Source of the DNA: Pseudomonas fluorescens
Lineage (GTDB): Bacteria > Pseudomonadota > Gammaproteobacteria > Pseudomonadales > Pseudomonadaceae
NCBI RefSeq assembly: GCF_005938625.1
Contig: NZ_VCNJ01000007.1
Location: forward strand, 1-36,445
Direction: 5' to 3'
Length of the DNA stretch: 36,445 nt
Both the position numbers and the translations under genes were made by a program. The notes under the pieces are model-generated. The model saw only the letters and a program-made list of their open reading frames with translations, had not been told where the DNA came from and did not search any database. Below, piece by piece: positions 24,362 through 32,595 of the stretch. Position 1 is the stretch's first letter; each line of letters opens with the position of its first letter.

Positions 24362-25003
24362 GTGACCACCCTTCTGCACATCGAATGCTCACCGCGCAAA
24401 CAGCGCTCCGCCTCACTGCAAGTGGCGCGCAGTTTTATCGATCGCTATTTGCAACATCATCCGCAGACCCACGTCGAAACTCTGGATCTGTGGGGCATGT
24501 CGCTGCCGGAGTTCGGCGAAGAAGCGATGAACGCCAAGTACGCCGGCCTCAGTGGTACGCCGCTGACGCCGGCCCAGCAATCGGCATGGAATGAACTCAA
24601 GCACCTCGCCGCGTACCTGCATCGTGCCGACCTGATTGTGCTGTCGGTGCCGCTGTGGAATTTCAGCATTCCCTACAAGCTCAAACACTTCATCGACCTG
24701 GTGTCGCAGAAAGACATTCTCTTCAGCTTCGACCCAGAACATGGTCTGCAAGGTTTGCTGAAAAACAAAACTGCTGTGGGCGCCTATGCCTGCGGAATGG
24801 ATTTTTCGGCGCAATCGGCCACACCCGCCGAACGCTTCGATTTTCAGAAACCCTATGTGGCCGCGTGGCTCGAGTTTATCGGCATCAGCGATGTGCATGA
24901 GTTGCGCGTCGAAAAGACCATTCTCGGCGAAGACATCGATCGTCAGGCGCGCCTCGCGGCTTCACAACAGGCGCGGGATCTGGCGGATCATCTCGCCTGC
25001 TGA
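24362..25003 (+). CDS. azoR: FMN-dependent NADH-azoreductase/quinone reductase
   Basis: Flavodoxin-fold enzyme that reduces quinones and azo compounds with NAD(P)H. A 213-residue product with the phosphate-binding N-terminus MTTLLHIECSPRKQRSASL, the FMN-site segment SVPLWNFSIPYKLKHFIDLV and AYACGMDFSAQS. Length is close to the 200-residue E. coli AzoR. The start codon is GTG at 24362. It stands alone opposite its likely LysR regulator. The substrate in the cell could be quinones rather than dyes. Confidence 0.9.
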   Translation: MTTLLHIECSPRKQRSASLQVARSFIDRYLQHHPQTHVETLDLWGMSLPEFGEEAMNAKYAGLSGTPLTPAQQSAWNELKHLAAYLHRADLIVLSVPLWNFSIPYKLKHFIDLVSQKDILFSFDPEHGLQGLLKNKTAVGAYACGMDFSAQSATPAERFDFQKPYVAAWLEFIGISDVHELRVEKTILGEDIDRQARLAASQQARDLADHLAC

Positions 25004-25107
25004 AGCGGCCAAGACAGTCATCCGCCGATCAGCGACCCGTTCTGATGACACTCACGAGAGGCTTTTACTACACTGGGTCACCTTCCCTTTCAGAAGCCCC
25101 CTGCTCA

Positions 25108-25899
25108 ATGACAATTCTAAAAAGCACGATGACTCTCTGCGGTGCGCTAACTTTGGCCACCGCCGTTCAGGCTCAGGAACTCCCTTCGCATCTCGACACC
25201 ATCCAGCAACAAGGCCAGTTGCGCGTGTGCACCACCGGCGACTACAAGCCCTACACCTTCAAACGCACCGACGGCGATTTCGAAGGCATCGACATCGCCA
25301 TGGCTCGCTCACTGGCTGACAGCCTCGGGGTCAAAGTCCAATGGGTGCAAACCACTTGGAAAACCCTGATGCCGGACATGCAGGCCGGCAGATGCGACAT
25401 TGGCATGGGCGGTATCTCGGTGACGCTGGAGCGGCAGAAAAAAGCCTACTTCAGCAACACCCTCGACACCGACGGCAAGATCCCGCTGGTGCGCTGCGCC
25501 GATGTCAGCAAGTACCAGACGGTCGATCAGATCAACCAGACCGCCGTACGCCTGGTCGAACCCGCCGGCGGTACCAACGAAGCCTTCGTCCACGCCTTCC
25601 TGCCCAAGGCGCAACTGGCCCTGCACGACAACGTGACGATCTTCCAGCAACTGCTCGACAACCAGGCCGATGTGATGATTACCGACGCCTCGGAAGCGCT
25701 GTATCAGCAGAAACTCAAACCGGGCTTGTGCGCGGTGAATCCGCATCAGTACATGCAATATGGCGAGAAGGCTTATTTGCTACCGCGCGATGACATCAGC
25801 TGGAAACTGTACGTCGATCAGTGGCTGCACTTGAGCAAAGTCACCGGTAAATATCAGCAGACCCTGAGCGAATGGATTGCCGTACCTGCCGCGCAGTAA
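25108..25899 (+). CDS. Secreted PheC-type cyclohexadienyl dehydratase / periplasmic binding-fold protein
   Basis: A 263-residue exported protein with a signal peptide (TMTLCGALTLATAVQAQE) and the type II periplasmic-binding fold. Segments LRVCTTGDYKPYTF, GFDxxMA-like GIDIAMARSLADSLG, GRCDIGMGGISVTLERQKKAYFS, PAGGTNEAF, NVTIFQQLLDNQADVMITDASEA and EKAYLLPRDD are strongly like P. aeruginosa PheC as I recall it. PheC converts prephenate or arogenate to phenylpyruvate or phenylalanine in the periplasm. ATG 25108 is chosen because the signal peptide begins there; the open frame begins at 25045. No ABC transporter genes adjoin it, which favours an enzyme over a solute receptor. Confidence 0.8.
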   Translation: MTILKSTMTLCGALTLATAVQAQELPSHLDTIQQQGQLRVCTTGDYKPYTFKRTDGDFEGIDIAMARSLADSLGVKVQWVQTTWKTLMPDMQAGRCDIGMGGISVTLERQKKAYFSNTLDTDGKIPLVRCADVSKYQTVDQINQTAVRLVEPAGGTNEAFVHAFLPKAQLALHDNVTIFQQLLDNQADVMITDASEALYQQKLKPGLCAVNPHQYMQYGEKAYLLPRDDISWKLYVDQWLHLSKVTGKYQQTLSEWIAVPAAQ

Positions 25900-25902
25900 A
25901 CC

Positions 25903-26112
25903 TCAATCGTCATGCAACATCCCGGAGCTGTACTGATTGAGACTGCTGCCGATACTGTTGCCGCCAAACTTCAACGTATTGGCATTACGCCCCTGGGGCG
26001 ACTGACAGTCGCTGGAGAAACAACTGGTGGTGGTCAAACCACCCGCGCCCGAACAGGCACTCAACACCGACACAGCAGCAATCAACAGCACTTTGACGAC
26101 ATTGGCGCTCAT
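25903..26112 (-). CDS. Small lipoprotein of unknown function
   Basis: A 69-residue protein with a good lipobox (VLLIAAVSVLSACSG, cleavage before Cys20). The mature part is about 50 residues, rich in Ser, Gly and Asn, with two more Cys (TTSCFSSDCQS). GAGGGGG precedes the ATG by about nine bases. It converges with the PheC-type gene, three bases apart, so their 3' ends nearly meet. Its role is unknown. Confidence 0.75.
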   Translation of the reverse strand: MSANVVKVLLIAAVSVLSACSGAGGLTTTSCFSSDCQSPQGRNANTLKFGGNSIGSSLNQYSSGMLHDD

Positions 26113-26248
26113 GGCACGATTCCCCCTCGGGATGAAAAACGACGATCTTGTGCCAACATCCTAGGCCTGCGCCGCACACGGCAAGATGAAACTTTGCTGA
26201 TCGACAGCGCCGGTTCAGAATCGCTTACCCGCCGACAAGGACATCCCC

Positions 26249-26800
26249 ATGCAATTCCTGCCCCTCACCGACGCCAGCCCCGCTGTCCAGGCCCACGTCC
26301 GCACCCTGCGCAATCAACCGGACGTACGCAAATTCATGTACACCTCGCATGAAATCAGTGAGCAGGAACATGCCAACTGGATGAACTCTTTGCAGGGTAA
26401 TCCGCGCCAGCAAGTGTTTGTGGTGATCAAGGATGAGCAGGCAGTGGGGGTTGTTTCATTGAATGCGATCAATGTTTTGCACAGGACCGCGGATTGGGCG
26501 TTTTATCTGGACGTGGGGTTGCAGGGCAAGGGCTTGGGCAGTGTCGTTGAATTCTGGATGCTTGACTACGCGTTTGGCGGGGCGGGGCTGGAGAAGCTGA
26601 ACTGCGAAGTGCTGGCGATGAACGCGGCGGTGGTGAAGATGCATCAGAAGTTCGGGTTTGAAATTGAAGGTGTGCGACGGCAGAACATCTCCAGGGATGG
26701 TGCGCGGATCGACGTTGTTCTACTAGGTATTACCAAAGAGGAATGGCAACACAAGCGCCCCGCTTTGGCGCCTGTGATCGAGCGGATCACTGCAAGCTGA
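26249..26800 (+). CDS. GNAT acetyltransferase, PseH-like
   Basis: A 183-residue N-acetyltransferase of the GNAT fold. It has the acetyl-CoA loop YLDVGLQGKGLGSVV (Q-x-x-G-x-G type) and the C-terminal CEVLAMNAAVVKMHQKFGFEIEGVRRQ. The opening VRTLRNQPDVRKFMYTSHEISEQEHANWM resembles PseH, which acetylates a UDP-linked amino sugar in pseudaminic acid synthesis. No other pse gene is present, so this is a solitary copy and the real acceptor is uncertain; it might equally be a RimJ/RimL-type enzyme. AAGGA precedes the start. Confidence 0.8.
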   Translation: MQFLPLTDASPAVQAHVRTLRNQPDVRKFMYTSHEISEQEHANWMNSLQGNPRQQVFVVIKDEQAVGVVSLNAINVLHRTADWAFYLDVGLQGKGLGSVVEFWMLDYAFGGAGLEKLNCEVLAMNAAVVKMHQKFGFEIEGVRRQNISRDGARIDVVLLGITKEEWQHKRPALAPVIERITAS

Positions 26801-26816
26801 AAAGACGCCAGCGCAA

Positions 26817-27317
26817 TCAGTCTTTGCCGGGCTTGGGGATCGCAATACGGCTCCCGGTCTTGACCTCGCGCAATGCCAGGCTGGACTGGATCGACGCAAT
26901 CCCCACCTGACGCCTGAGCACCTGCTCGATAAAGTCGCTGTAGCTATCAAGATCTTCCGCCAACACCTGCAACACATAATCGGCATCACCGGTGATCTTG
27001 TGGCAGGCCACCACCTGCGGCAATTGCGCAATCACCGCCTCGAAAGCGTCCGGCGCGTGGTCGGCATGGGTGGAAAAACGAATGTGCACAAACGCCATGA
27101 TATCCAGCCCAAGCATTCGCCGATCAAGGTTGGCCTGATAGCCCTTGATCACCCCCGCCTCCTCCATGCGCTTGCGCCGCCGCCAGCACGGCGTAAGGCT
27201 CAGCGACAGCCGCTCGCTGAGTTCAGCGTTGGAAATGCTGGCGTCCTCCTGCAACAACTCGAGAATCGCCAGGTCGGTCTCGTCGAGGCTGATGCGTTTG
27301 GATATTTTTTTCTGCAT
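26817..27317 (-). CDS. Lrp/AsnC-family transcriptional regulator
   Basis: A 166-residue leucine-responsive-type regulator. The N-terminal helix-turn-helix is LDETDLAILELLQEDASISNAELSERLSLSLTPCWRRRKRMEEAGVI; the C-terminal RAM domain (MAFVHIRFS..GDADYVLQVLAEDLDSYSDF) binds amino acids and drives oligomerisation. ATG 27317 (MQKKISKRISLDE) is preferred over 27368 by family length. It is divergent from the deacetylase gene, with about 120 bp between, and is the likely local regulator of the deacetylase-cyclodeaminase-permease unit. Confidence 0.93.
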   Translation of the reverse strand: MQKKISKRISLDETDLAILELLQEDASISNAELSERLSLSLTPCWRRRKRMEEAGVIKGYQANLDRRMLGLDIMAFVHIRFSTHADHAPDAFEAVIAQLPQVVACHKITGDADYVLQVLAEDLDSYSDFIEQVLRRQVGIASIQSSLALREVKTGSRIAIPKPGKD

Positions 27318-27436
27318 GACGCCACTCTTGAGTAAAAACGCCCGAATAATCGACTGAATCACGAACAAAAAGCAAAGAAAGCGCAGCCCAGCCGGAACAG
27401 AATATTTGCACTGGCTAACAATAACGGATGCGCAGA

Positions 27437-28471
27437 ATGTTTACAGTTTTCAGTGATTCCCACCGTTTGCACCACGGCACCGAATTGAAGGACGGCGTGC
27501 TCAAACCGTCGTTCGAACAACCGAGTCGCGCCGACACCGTGCACAACCGCGTCAAACAGGTCGGCCTTGGGCAGATCGTCGAACCGCGCGCGTTTGATCG
27601 CTCGTGCTACGTCAACGCGCACAGCGAGCGTTACGTCAGTTTTCTCGAAACTGCCTGGGGCGAATGGAGCGCAACCGGTCGCACTCACGACGCCTTGCCG
27701 CTGGTCTGGCCGGTGCGCGATCTGGCCGGCGAGCACGTGCCGACGTTCATCGACGGCAAGCTCGGCTTCTATGCCATGGATGCCGGTTCGCCCATTACCG
27801 CGACGACCTGGCAAGCGGTGAAAACCAGCGCCGATATCGCCCTCACCGGCCTGGCCCTGCTCGATGAAGGCCACGACAGTGCCTTCGCCCTGTGCCGCCC
27901 GCCCGGCCATCACGCCGCGCGTGAATACATGGGCGGTTATTGCTACCTCAACAACGCCGCCATTGCCGCGCAACAAGCCATCACCCAAGGCGCCAAACGC
28001 GTCGCGGTGCTGGACGTCGACTTCCACCACGGCAACGGCACGCAAAACATTTTCTACCAGCGCAGCGACGTCATGTTCGTGTCGCTGCACGGCGAACCGG
28101 CGGTGTCCTATCCGTACTTCTCGGGCTACAGCCACGAAGTCGGCGCGGGTGTCGGCGAGGGTTACAACCTCAACTATCCCCTGCCGAAAAACACCACCTG
28201 GGAGAGCTATCGCAACGCCCTGCTCCACGCCTGCAAAAAGCTCCAGCAGTTCGCGCCTGAAGTGCTGGTGATTTCCCTCGGTGTCGACACGTTCAAGGAC
28301 GACCCCATCAGCCACTTCCTGCTGGAAAGCGAGGACTTCATCGGCATCGGCGAACTGATCGCCAGCGTCGGCTGCCCGACCCTGTTCGTGATGGAGGGCG
28401 GCTACATGGTCGATGAAATCGGCATCAATGCCGTCAACGTGCTGCACGGTTTCGAGAGCAAACGCAGCTGA
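27437..28471 (+). CDS. Histone-deacetylase-fold acetylpolyamine-type amidohydrolase
   Basis: Zn-dependent deacetylase of 344 residues, the length of the P. aeruginosa acetylpolyamine amidohydrolases. Catalytic parts are all visible: LCRPPGHHAAREYMGGYCYLNN (tandem His), VLDVDFHHGNGTQNIF (Zn ligands Asp and His), SLGVDTFKDDP (Zn Asp), and MEGGYM (catalytic Tyr). MFTVFSDSHRLHHG at 27437 is the family-like start; an ATG lies nine bases earlier at 27428. It leads a unit with ornithine cyclodeaminase 50 bp on and a CycA-type permease. The context suggests an acetylated diamino acid or polyamine as substrate. Confidence 0.9.
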   Translation: MFTVFSDSHRLHHGTELKDGVLKPSFEQPSRADTVHNRVKQVGLGQIVEPRAFDRSCYVNAHSERYVSFLETAWGEWSATGRTHDALPLVWPVRDLAGEHVPTFIDGKLGFYAMDAGSPITATTWQAVKTSADIALTGLALLDEGHDSAFALCRPPGHHAAREYMGGYCYLNNAAIAAQQAITQGAKRVAVLDVDFHHGNGTQNIFYQRSDVMFVSLHGEPAVSYPYFSGYSHEVGAGVGEGYNLNYPLPKNTTWESYRNALLHACKKLQQFAPEVLVISLGVDTFKDDPISHFLLESEDFIGIGELIASVGCPTLFVMEGGYMVDEIGINAVNVLHGFESKRS

Positions 28472-28521
28472 GCCAGCCCGCGCTCTACAGCCTTTCAATG
28501 TCTGAATCGGAGAATAAGACC

Positions 28522-29574
28522 ATGACGCTTTTTATTGATGTCGATGATGCTGCACGCCTGTTCACCCAAGTCGGTATCCGCCGCGCCCTGCGCGAAATGG
28601 CCGGCTACATCGAAGCGGATTACGCACGCTGGGCACAGTTTGATAAATCGCCGCGCACGGCCAACCATTCGGCAGACGGCGTGATCGAGTTGATGCCCAC
28701 CGACGATGGCCAGCAGTACTCGTTCAAATACGTCAACGGCCACCCGAACAACGGCCAGCAGAATTTGCTGACGGTCATGGCCTTCGGTCTGCTGGCGGAT
28801 GTGCAGAGTGGCTATCCGACCCTGCTCAGCGAACTGACCTTGACCACCGCCGTGCGCACCGCAGCCACCTCCGCGCTGGTGGCGCAATCGCTGGCTCGCC
28901 CGGGTGCGACCTCGATGGCCCTGATCGGCAACGGTGCGCAAAGCGAATTTCAGGCGCTGGCCTTTCATGAAATGTTGGGCATCAACGAGATCCGCATTTT
29001 CGATATTGATCGCGACGCTTCACTCAAGTTGAAGCACAACCTCGCCGCATTCCCGGAAATCGAAGTGATTCTGGCCAGCTCGGTGAAGGACGCGGTCAAG
29101 GGCGCCGACATCGTCACCACAGTCACCGCCGACAAAGCCTACGCAACGATTCTGACGCCCGACATGATCGAGCCCGGCATGCACATCAATGCGGTCGGCG
29201 GTGACTGCCCGGGTAAAACCGAACTGCACGCTGACATCCTGCGCAACGCCCGGGTCATCGTCGAGTTCGAGCCGCAAACCCGCATCGAGGGCGACATTCA
29301 GCAACTGGACGCCGATTCCCCGGTGATCGAGTTTTTCCGGATTGTGCTGGGCGAAGTGGCCGGGCGCGAGAACGACACGCAGGTCACGGTGTTCGACTCG
29401 GTGGGTTTTGCCTTGGAAGACTTTTCCTCACTGCGCTACCTGAAAGACCTGGCGCAGGCACAGCAAATCGGCCAGCGCATCCACCTGGTGCCGACACCGG
29501 CCAACATCAAAAACCTCTTTCAACTGCTCAATCCGCAACCGGCCAAAGCCTCGCGTCTGCGCACCGTCAGTTGA
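28522..29574 (+). CDS. Ornithine cyclodeaminase
   Basis: NAD-dependent enzyme that turns L-ornithine into L-proline and ammonia. From ATG 28522 (GGAG nine bases upstream) it is 350 residues, the same length as the P. putida enzyme. Shared blocks include NHSADGVIELMP, FKYVNGHP, TVMAFGLLADVQSGYPTLLSEL, the Rossmann loop IGNGAQSEFQALAFH and the catalytic-Asp segment AVGGDCPGKTELHADILRNA. An earlier in-frame ATG at 28498 is less likely. It lies between the deacetylase and the permease genes. Close relatives can act on other diamino acids, so ornithine is the probable but not the proven substrate. Confidence 0.92.
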   Translation: MTLFIDVDDAARLFTQVGIRRALREMAGYIEADYARWAQFDKSPRTANHSADGVIELMPTDDGQQYSFKYVNGHPNNGQQNLLTVMAFGLLADVQSGYPTLLSELTLTTAVRTAATSALVAQSLARPGATSMALIGNGAQSEFQALAFHEMLGINEIRIFDIDRDASLKLKHNLAAFPEIEVILASSVKDAVKGADIVTTVTADKAYATILTPDMIEPGMHINAVGGDCPGKTELHADILRNARVIVEFEPQTRIEGDIQQLDADSPVIEFFRIVLGEVAGRENDTQVTVFDSVGFALEDFSSLRYLKDLAQAQQIGQRIHLVPTPANIKNLFQLLNPQPAKASRLRTVS

Positions 29575-29584
29575 TCATTAACTG

Positions 29585-29608
29585 TCGCCCCCAAGCCACA
29601 GGGGGCGA
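29585..29608 (+). terminator. Hairpin after the cyclodeaminase gene
   Basis: A perfect stem, TCGCCCCC with GGGGGCGA, encloses an eight-base loop. Only a weak T content follows (TTCACCTT), so it may act as an attenuating or RNA-protecting hairpin between the cyclodeaminase and permease genes rather than a full stop. Confidence 0.6.
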
Positions 29609-29701
29609 TTCACCTTGTGATCAGCCGCTGCACCTCTAACAAGAACGCTCGACACCTACTTTCTGCCAAAACTCAAAAACATAAAATCAAGAGGTTTTGC
29701 A

Positions 29702-31117
29702 ATGAAATCGACCCCTTCCGGGCTGCTCGAACAGCCCGCGCTGCAGCGCACGCTCAGCAATCGTCACATCCAGTTAATGGCCATGGGCGGCGCCATCGGT
29801 ACCGGCCTGTTCATGGGCTCCGGGAAAATCATCGCCCTCTCCGGGACGTCGATCATCCTCATCTACATGATCATCGGCCTGTTTGTGTTTTTCGTCATGC
29901 GCGCTATGGGCGAAATGCTCCTGTCCAACCTCAACTTCAAAACCTTCGCCGACTTCGCCGGTGCCTACCTTGGCCCGCGCGCGGCATTCTTTCTCGGCTG
30001 GTCGTACTGGCTGAGCTGGAGCGTGGCGGTGATCGGCGATGCCGTCGTGGTTGGCGGCTTCTTCCAGTACTGGTTCCCCGACGTACCGGCGTGGATACCC
30101 GCCGTCGGCATGCTCGCGACCCTGTTCGCGCTAAACGTGCTGACCGTCAGGCTGTTCGGTGAAGTGGAGTTCTGGTTCGCAATCATCAAGATCATCGCCG
30201 TCGTGACCCTGATCGCCGTCAGCACCGTGCTGATCGCCAGCTCCTTCGTCTCGCCCAGTGGCGTCACCGCGTCCCTGAGTCATTTGGTGGACAAACAAGC
30301 GGCGTTCCCGAATGGCTTGTTCGGCTTCTTCGCCGGATTTCAAATGGCGATTTTCTCCTTCGCCGGCACCGAACTGATCGGCACCGCCGCCGCCGAAACC
30401 CGCTCGCCGGAGAAGACCCTGCCCAAGGCAATCAACTCCATTCCGCTGCGGATCATTCTGTTCTACGTCCTGGCACTAACCTGCATTATTGCCGTGACCT
30501 CATGGCAGCAGGTTTCCCCGGTCAAAAGTCCCTTTGTCGAACTATTCCTCGTCGCAGGGTTTCCCGCAGCGGCCGGTATCGTCAACTTCGTGGTCCTGAC
30601 CTCGGCGGCCTCATCGGCCAACAGTGGCGTGTTTTCCTCAAGCCGCATGCTGTTCGGGCTGGCCAATCAGGACAACGCACCCGGCATATTCCGCCGACTG
30701 TCGAACAACAGCGTGCCGCTGCTGAGCCTGGCGTTCACCACGCTGTTGATGCTGGTCGGCGTGCTGGTGCTGTTCATCGTGCCGGAAGTCATGACCGCGT
30801 TCACCATCGTCTCCACCGTGTCGGCGATTCTGGTGATCTTCACCTGGTCGACCATCCTCGCGTCTTACATCGCCTACCGGAAAAAACGTCCGGATCTGCA
30901 TGCGAAGTCGGCTTACAAGATGCCCGGCGGTGTGCCGATGGCGTGGTTCTCGTTGGCGTTTTTGGGGTTTGTGCTGGGGTTGCTGGCGTTGCGGCCTGAT
31001 ACGCGGATTGCGTTGATGGTGATGCCGGGGTGGTTTGTCTGGTTGGCGATTGCTTATCAGTTGACGCGGTTGAGGAAGCCTAAATCTGCGGTTGAGTCCG
31101 CGAGTCAGTTTGGCTAG
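29702..31117 (+). CDS. cycA: CycA-type amino acid permease (D-Ser/D-Ala/Gly symporter family)
   Basis: A 471-residue APC-superfamily permease with about 12 TM helices. The stretch NRHIQLMAMGGAIGTGLFMG, the block MRAMGEMLLSNLNFKTFADFA, GEVEFWFAIIKIIAVV, FFAGFQMAIFSFAGTELIGT, SPFVELFLVAGFPAAAGIVN and SSANSGVFSSSRMLFGLA resemble E. coli CycA more than LysP, AroP or ProY. CycA imports glycine, D-serine, D-alanine and D-cycloserine. Here it follows the deacetylase and cyclodeaminase genes, with AAGAGG before the ATG, so the natural substrate may differ. A bidirectional terminator ends the unit. Confidence 0.85.
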   Translation: MKSTPSGLLEQPALQRTLSNRHIQLMAMGGAIGTGLFMGSGKIIALSGTSIILIYMIIGLFVFFVMRAMGEMLLSNLNFKTFADFAGAYLGPRAAFFLGWSYWLSWSVAVIGDAVVVGGFFQYWFPDVPAWIPAVGMLATLFALNVLTVRLFGEVEFWFAIIKIIAVVTLIAVSTVLIASSFVSPSGVTASLSHLVDKQAAFPNGLFGFFAGFQMAIFSFAGTELIGTAAAETRSPEKTLPKAINSIPLRIILFYVLALTCIIAVTSWQQVSPVKSPFVELFLVAGFPAAAGIVNFVVLTSAASSANSGVFSSSRMLFGLANQDNAPGIFRRLSNNSVPLLSLAFTTLLMLVGVLVLFIVPEVMTAFTIVSTVSAILVIFTWSTILASYIAYRKKRPDLHAKSAYKMPGGVPMAWFSLAFLGFVLGLLALRPDTRIALMVMPGWFVWLAIAYQLTRLRKPKSAVESASQFG

Positions 31118-31128
31118 ATCTGCGAGTG

Positions 31129-31157
31129 AAAGCCGTCACCTTAAAGTGACGGCTTTT
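31129..31157. terminator. Bidirectional terminator between cycA and the signal peptidase gene
   Basis: AAAGCCGTCAC (31129-31139) pairs perfectly with GTGACGGCTTT (31146-31156) around a short loop. It is followed by a T-run on the plus strand and by an equivalent one on the minus strand, so it can end both convergent genes. Confidence 0.9.
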
Positions 31158-31161
31158 GGTC

Positions 31162-31959
31162 TCACTGAAAGGCTGTGCCGATCCTCGATCGATCCTCTGA
31201 AAACCAGATTCCGGTGACTTTACCGGTAATGTCCTCAAGTGCGACCTGGCCCATAAAGCGGCTGTCGTTACTGACATCGCGGTTATCACCGAGCAGATAA
31301 ACATGATCCTTCTCGACCACCGTCTGCGGCGTTTGCAGATAACGAGGATCCTTCACGCGCTCTGGCGGCGCAAAGAACAGCCCCATATTTTCGCCGTTGC
31401 GAATGACCTTACCGTCAACAATCGACAAGGTATCGCCACCCACCGCCGCCACACGTTTGACCGCCTCGGTGCCGTTGTAGCGATAAGTCACAATGTCGCC
31501 CACCTGCGGCGCGTCGATGCGCATTTTGGTGACGATATAGTCACCGATCGAAAGGGTCGGAACCATCGAGCCAGAGGGGATGAAGTAAGTCTTGAAGCCC
31601 AGCGTCGGGCCTCGCAATGGCCCCAAAAGAACCAGCGTGAGAATGACCAGCGCCACCACGTAAAGTACATGGAAACGAGTACTTGGACTCGCCACTGGAC
31701 TATCGTTTTTGCGCACCGATATCGCTGCTGCCGTGGCCGAGCCGAGTTTCACCAGGACAATAAACGTAGCGAAGACATACAGGCCCACTGGCGTGGCAGG
31801 CACCCCGCAGACACCGAGTAAAATCACACCGAGATAGAGCAAAGCGGCAACACGCACCGCCCACTTCACCTGACCGGCATACACCAGACCCCAGCCGGCC
31901 ACCAGGCACGACATCACAAATGCTTGCAGCGGCAGCTTCGGCTTATCAGGAGCAGACAT
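31162..31959 (-). CDS. Signal peptidase I (second, stand-alone type)
   Basis: Membrane serine protease that removes export signals. A 265-residue product with the catalytic Ser in YFIPSGSMVPTLSIGDYI, the catalytic Lys in AVKRVAAVGGDTLSI, and the C-terminal box YLLGDNRDVSNDSRFMG. Before the catalytic domain there are four hydrophobic helices (residues 10-125), more than the two of standard LepB. It is not next to lepA or rnc, so it is not the housekeeping copy. The gene downstream on the plus strand is cycA, convergent. The small membrane protein upstream on the same strand may be linked. Preferred substrates are unknown. Confidence 0.9.
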   Translation of the reverse strand: MSAPDKPKLPLQAFVMSCLVAGWGLVYAGQVKWAVRVAALLYLGVILLGVCGVPATPVGLYVFATFIVLVKLGSATAAAISVRKNDSPVASPSTRFHVLYVVALVILTLVLLGPLRGPTLGFKTYFIPSGSMVPTLSIGDYIVTKMRIDAPQVGDIVTYRYNGTEAVKRVAAVGGDTLSIVDGKVIRNGENMGLFFAPPERVKDPRYLQTPQTVVEKDHVYLLGDNRDVSNDSRFMGQVALEDITGKVTGIWFSEDRSRIGTAFQ

Positions 31960-32040
31960 AAATTCTCTTCACGTAAATAGCTGATAATCAAGCGCCCGGC
32001 CTATTCAGCCAACAGGGCGCTACGGGCAATGCAGAGGGGG

Positions 32041-32448
32041 TTATTTAGCGGCAAAGTAGCCGGTCGTGCGCAATTGCAGGCTGTACACCCAGATACCAAA
32101 CACCAGTGCATATTCTTTGAACATCGACAGAGTGAGCAGATGCACAACCGAACCGCTGTTCATCTGCGACAGAGAAAAGGCAATTCCCAGGATCAACGCC
32201 AGAACAAAGCACAGTGAACTGATCTTCTTTCTCGCCAGCAACAGCAAGCCGCCGACAAACATCAACAATGCCACCACGCAGACGTTCAACAACATCAGGA
32301 ACGAAATATCCCCTTCCCGCGCTTGCTGAAACCCGTCATGAGCCACCCACAGACCGGCCTGAATCAATACAACAAAGCAATAAAAAACGGCCATGAAGAC
32401 AACGGCGGGACGAGTGTTGTACCAAGCTTGGGACGATGTAGCTTCCAT
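32041..32448 (-). CDS. Small four-helix membrane protein of unknown function
   Basis: A 135-residue protein with four predicted TM helices: PAVVFMAVFYCFVVLIQAGLW, FLMLLNVCVVALLMFVGGLLLL, ISSLCFVLALILGIAFSLSQM and YALVFGIWVYSLQL. AGGAG lies ten bases before the ATG. It is 81 bp upstream of the extra signal peptidase on the same strand, so the two may be co-transcribed. No known family was recognised. Confidence 0.7.
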   Translation of the reverse strand: MEATSSQAWYNTRPAVVFMAVFYCFVVLIQAGLWVAHDGFQQAREGDISFLMLLNVCVVALLMFVGGLLLLARKKISSLCFVLALILGIAFSLSQMNSGSVVHLLTLSMFKEYALVFGIWVYSLQLRTTGYFAAK

Positions 32449-32552
32449 GGTGCGGCGACTCCTGAGTAAAGGCGCGGGATGCTACTAAATGGCCATCACC
32501 CTGTCCATTTACTCACCCTCCTCCCGGCTGTTTTGCTCAGTGCCAACGGCCC

Positions 32553-32590
32553 CTCCGTGGCAACGGCTAAGCCGTTCGCCACAAAGGGAG
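32553..32590 (-). terminator. Long hairpin downstream of the DUF6124 gene
   Basis: CTCCGTGGCAACGGC pairs, with small bulges, with GCCGTTCGCCACAAAGGGAG around a three-base turn; the core AACGGCTAAGCCGTT is perfect. It lies just after the DUF6124 stop. There is no clear T-run, so its action as a terminator is inferred from place and stem strength. Confidence 0.6.
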
Positions 32591-32595
32591 CTGAT

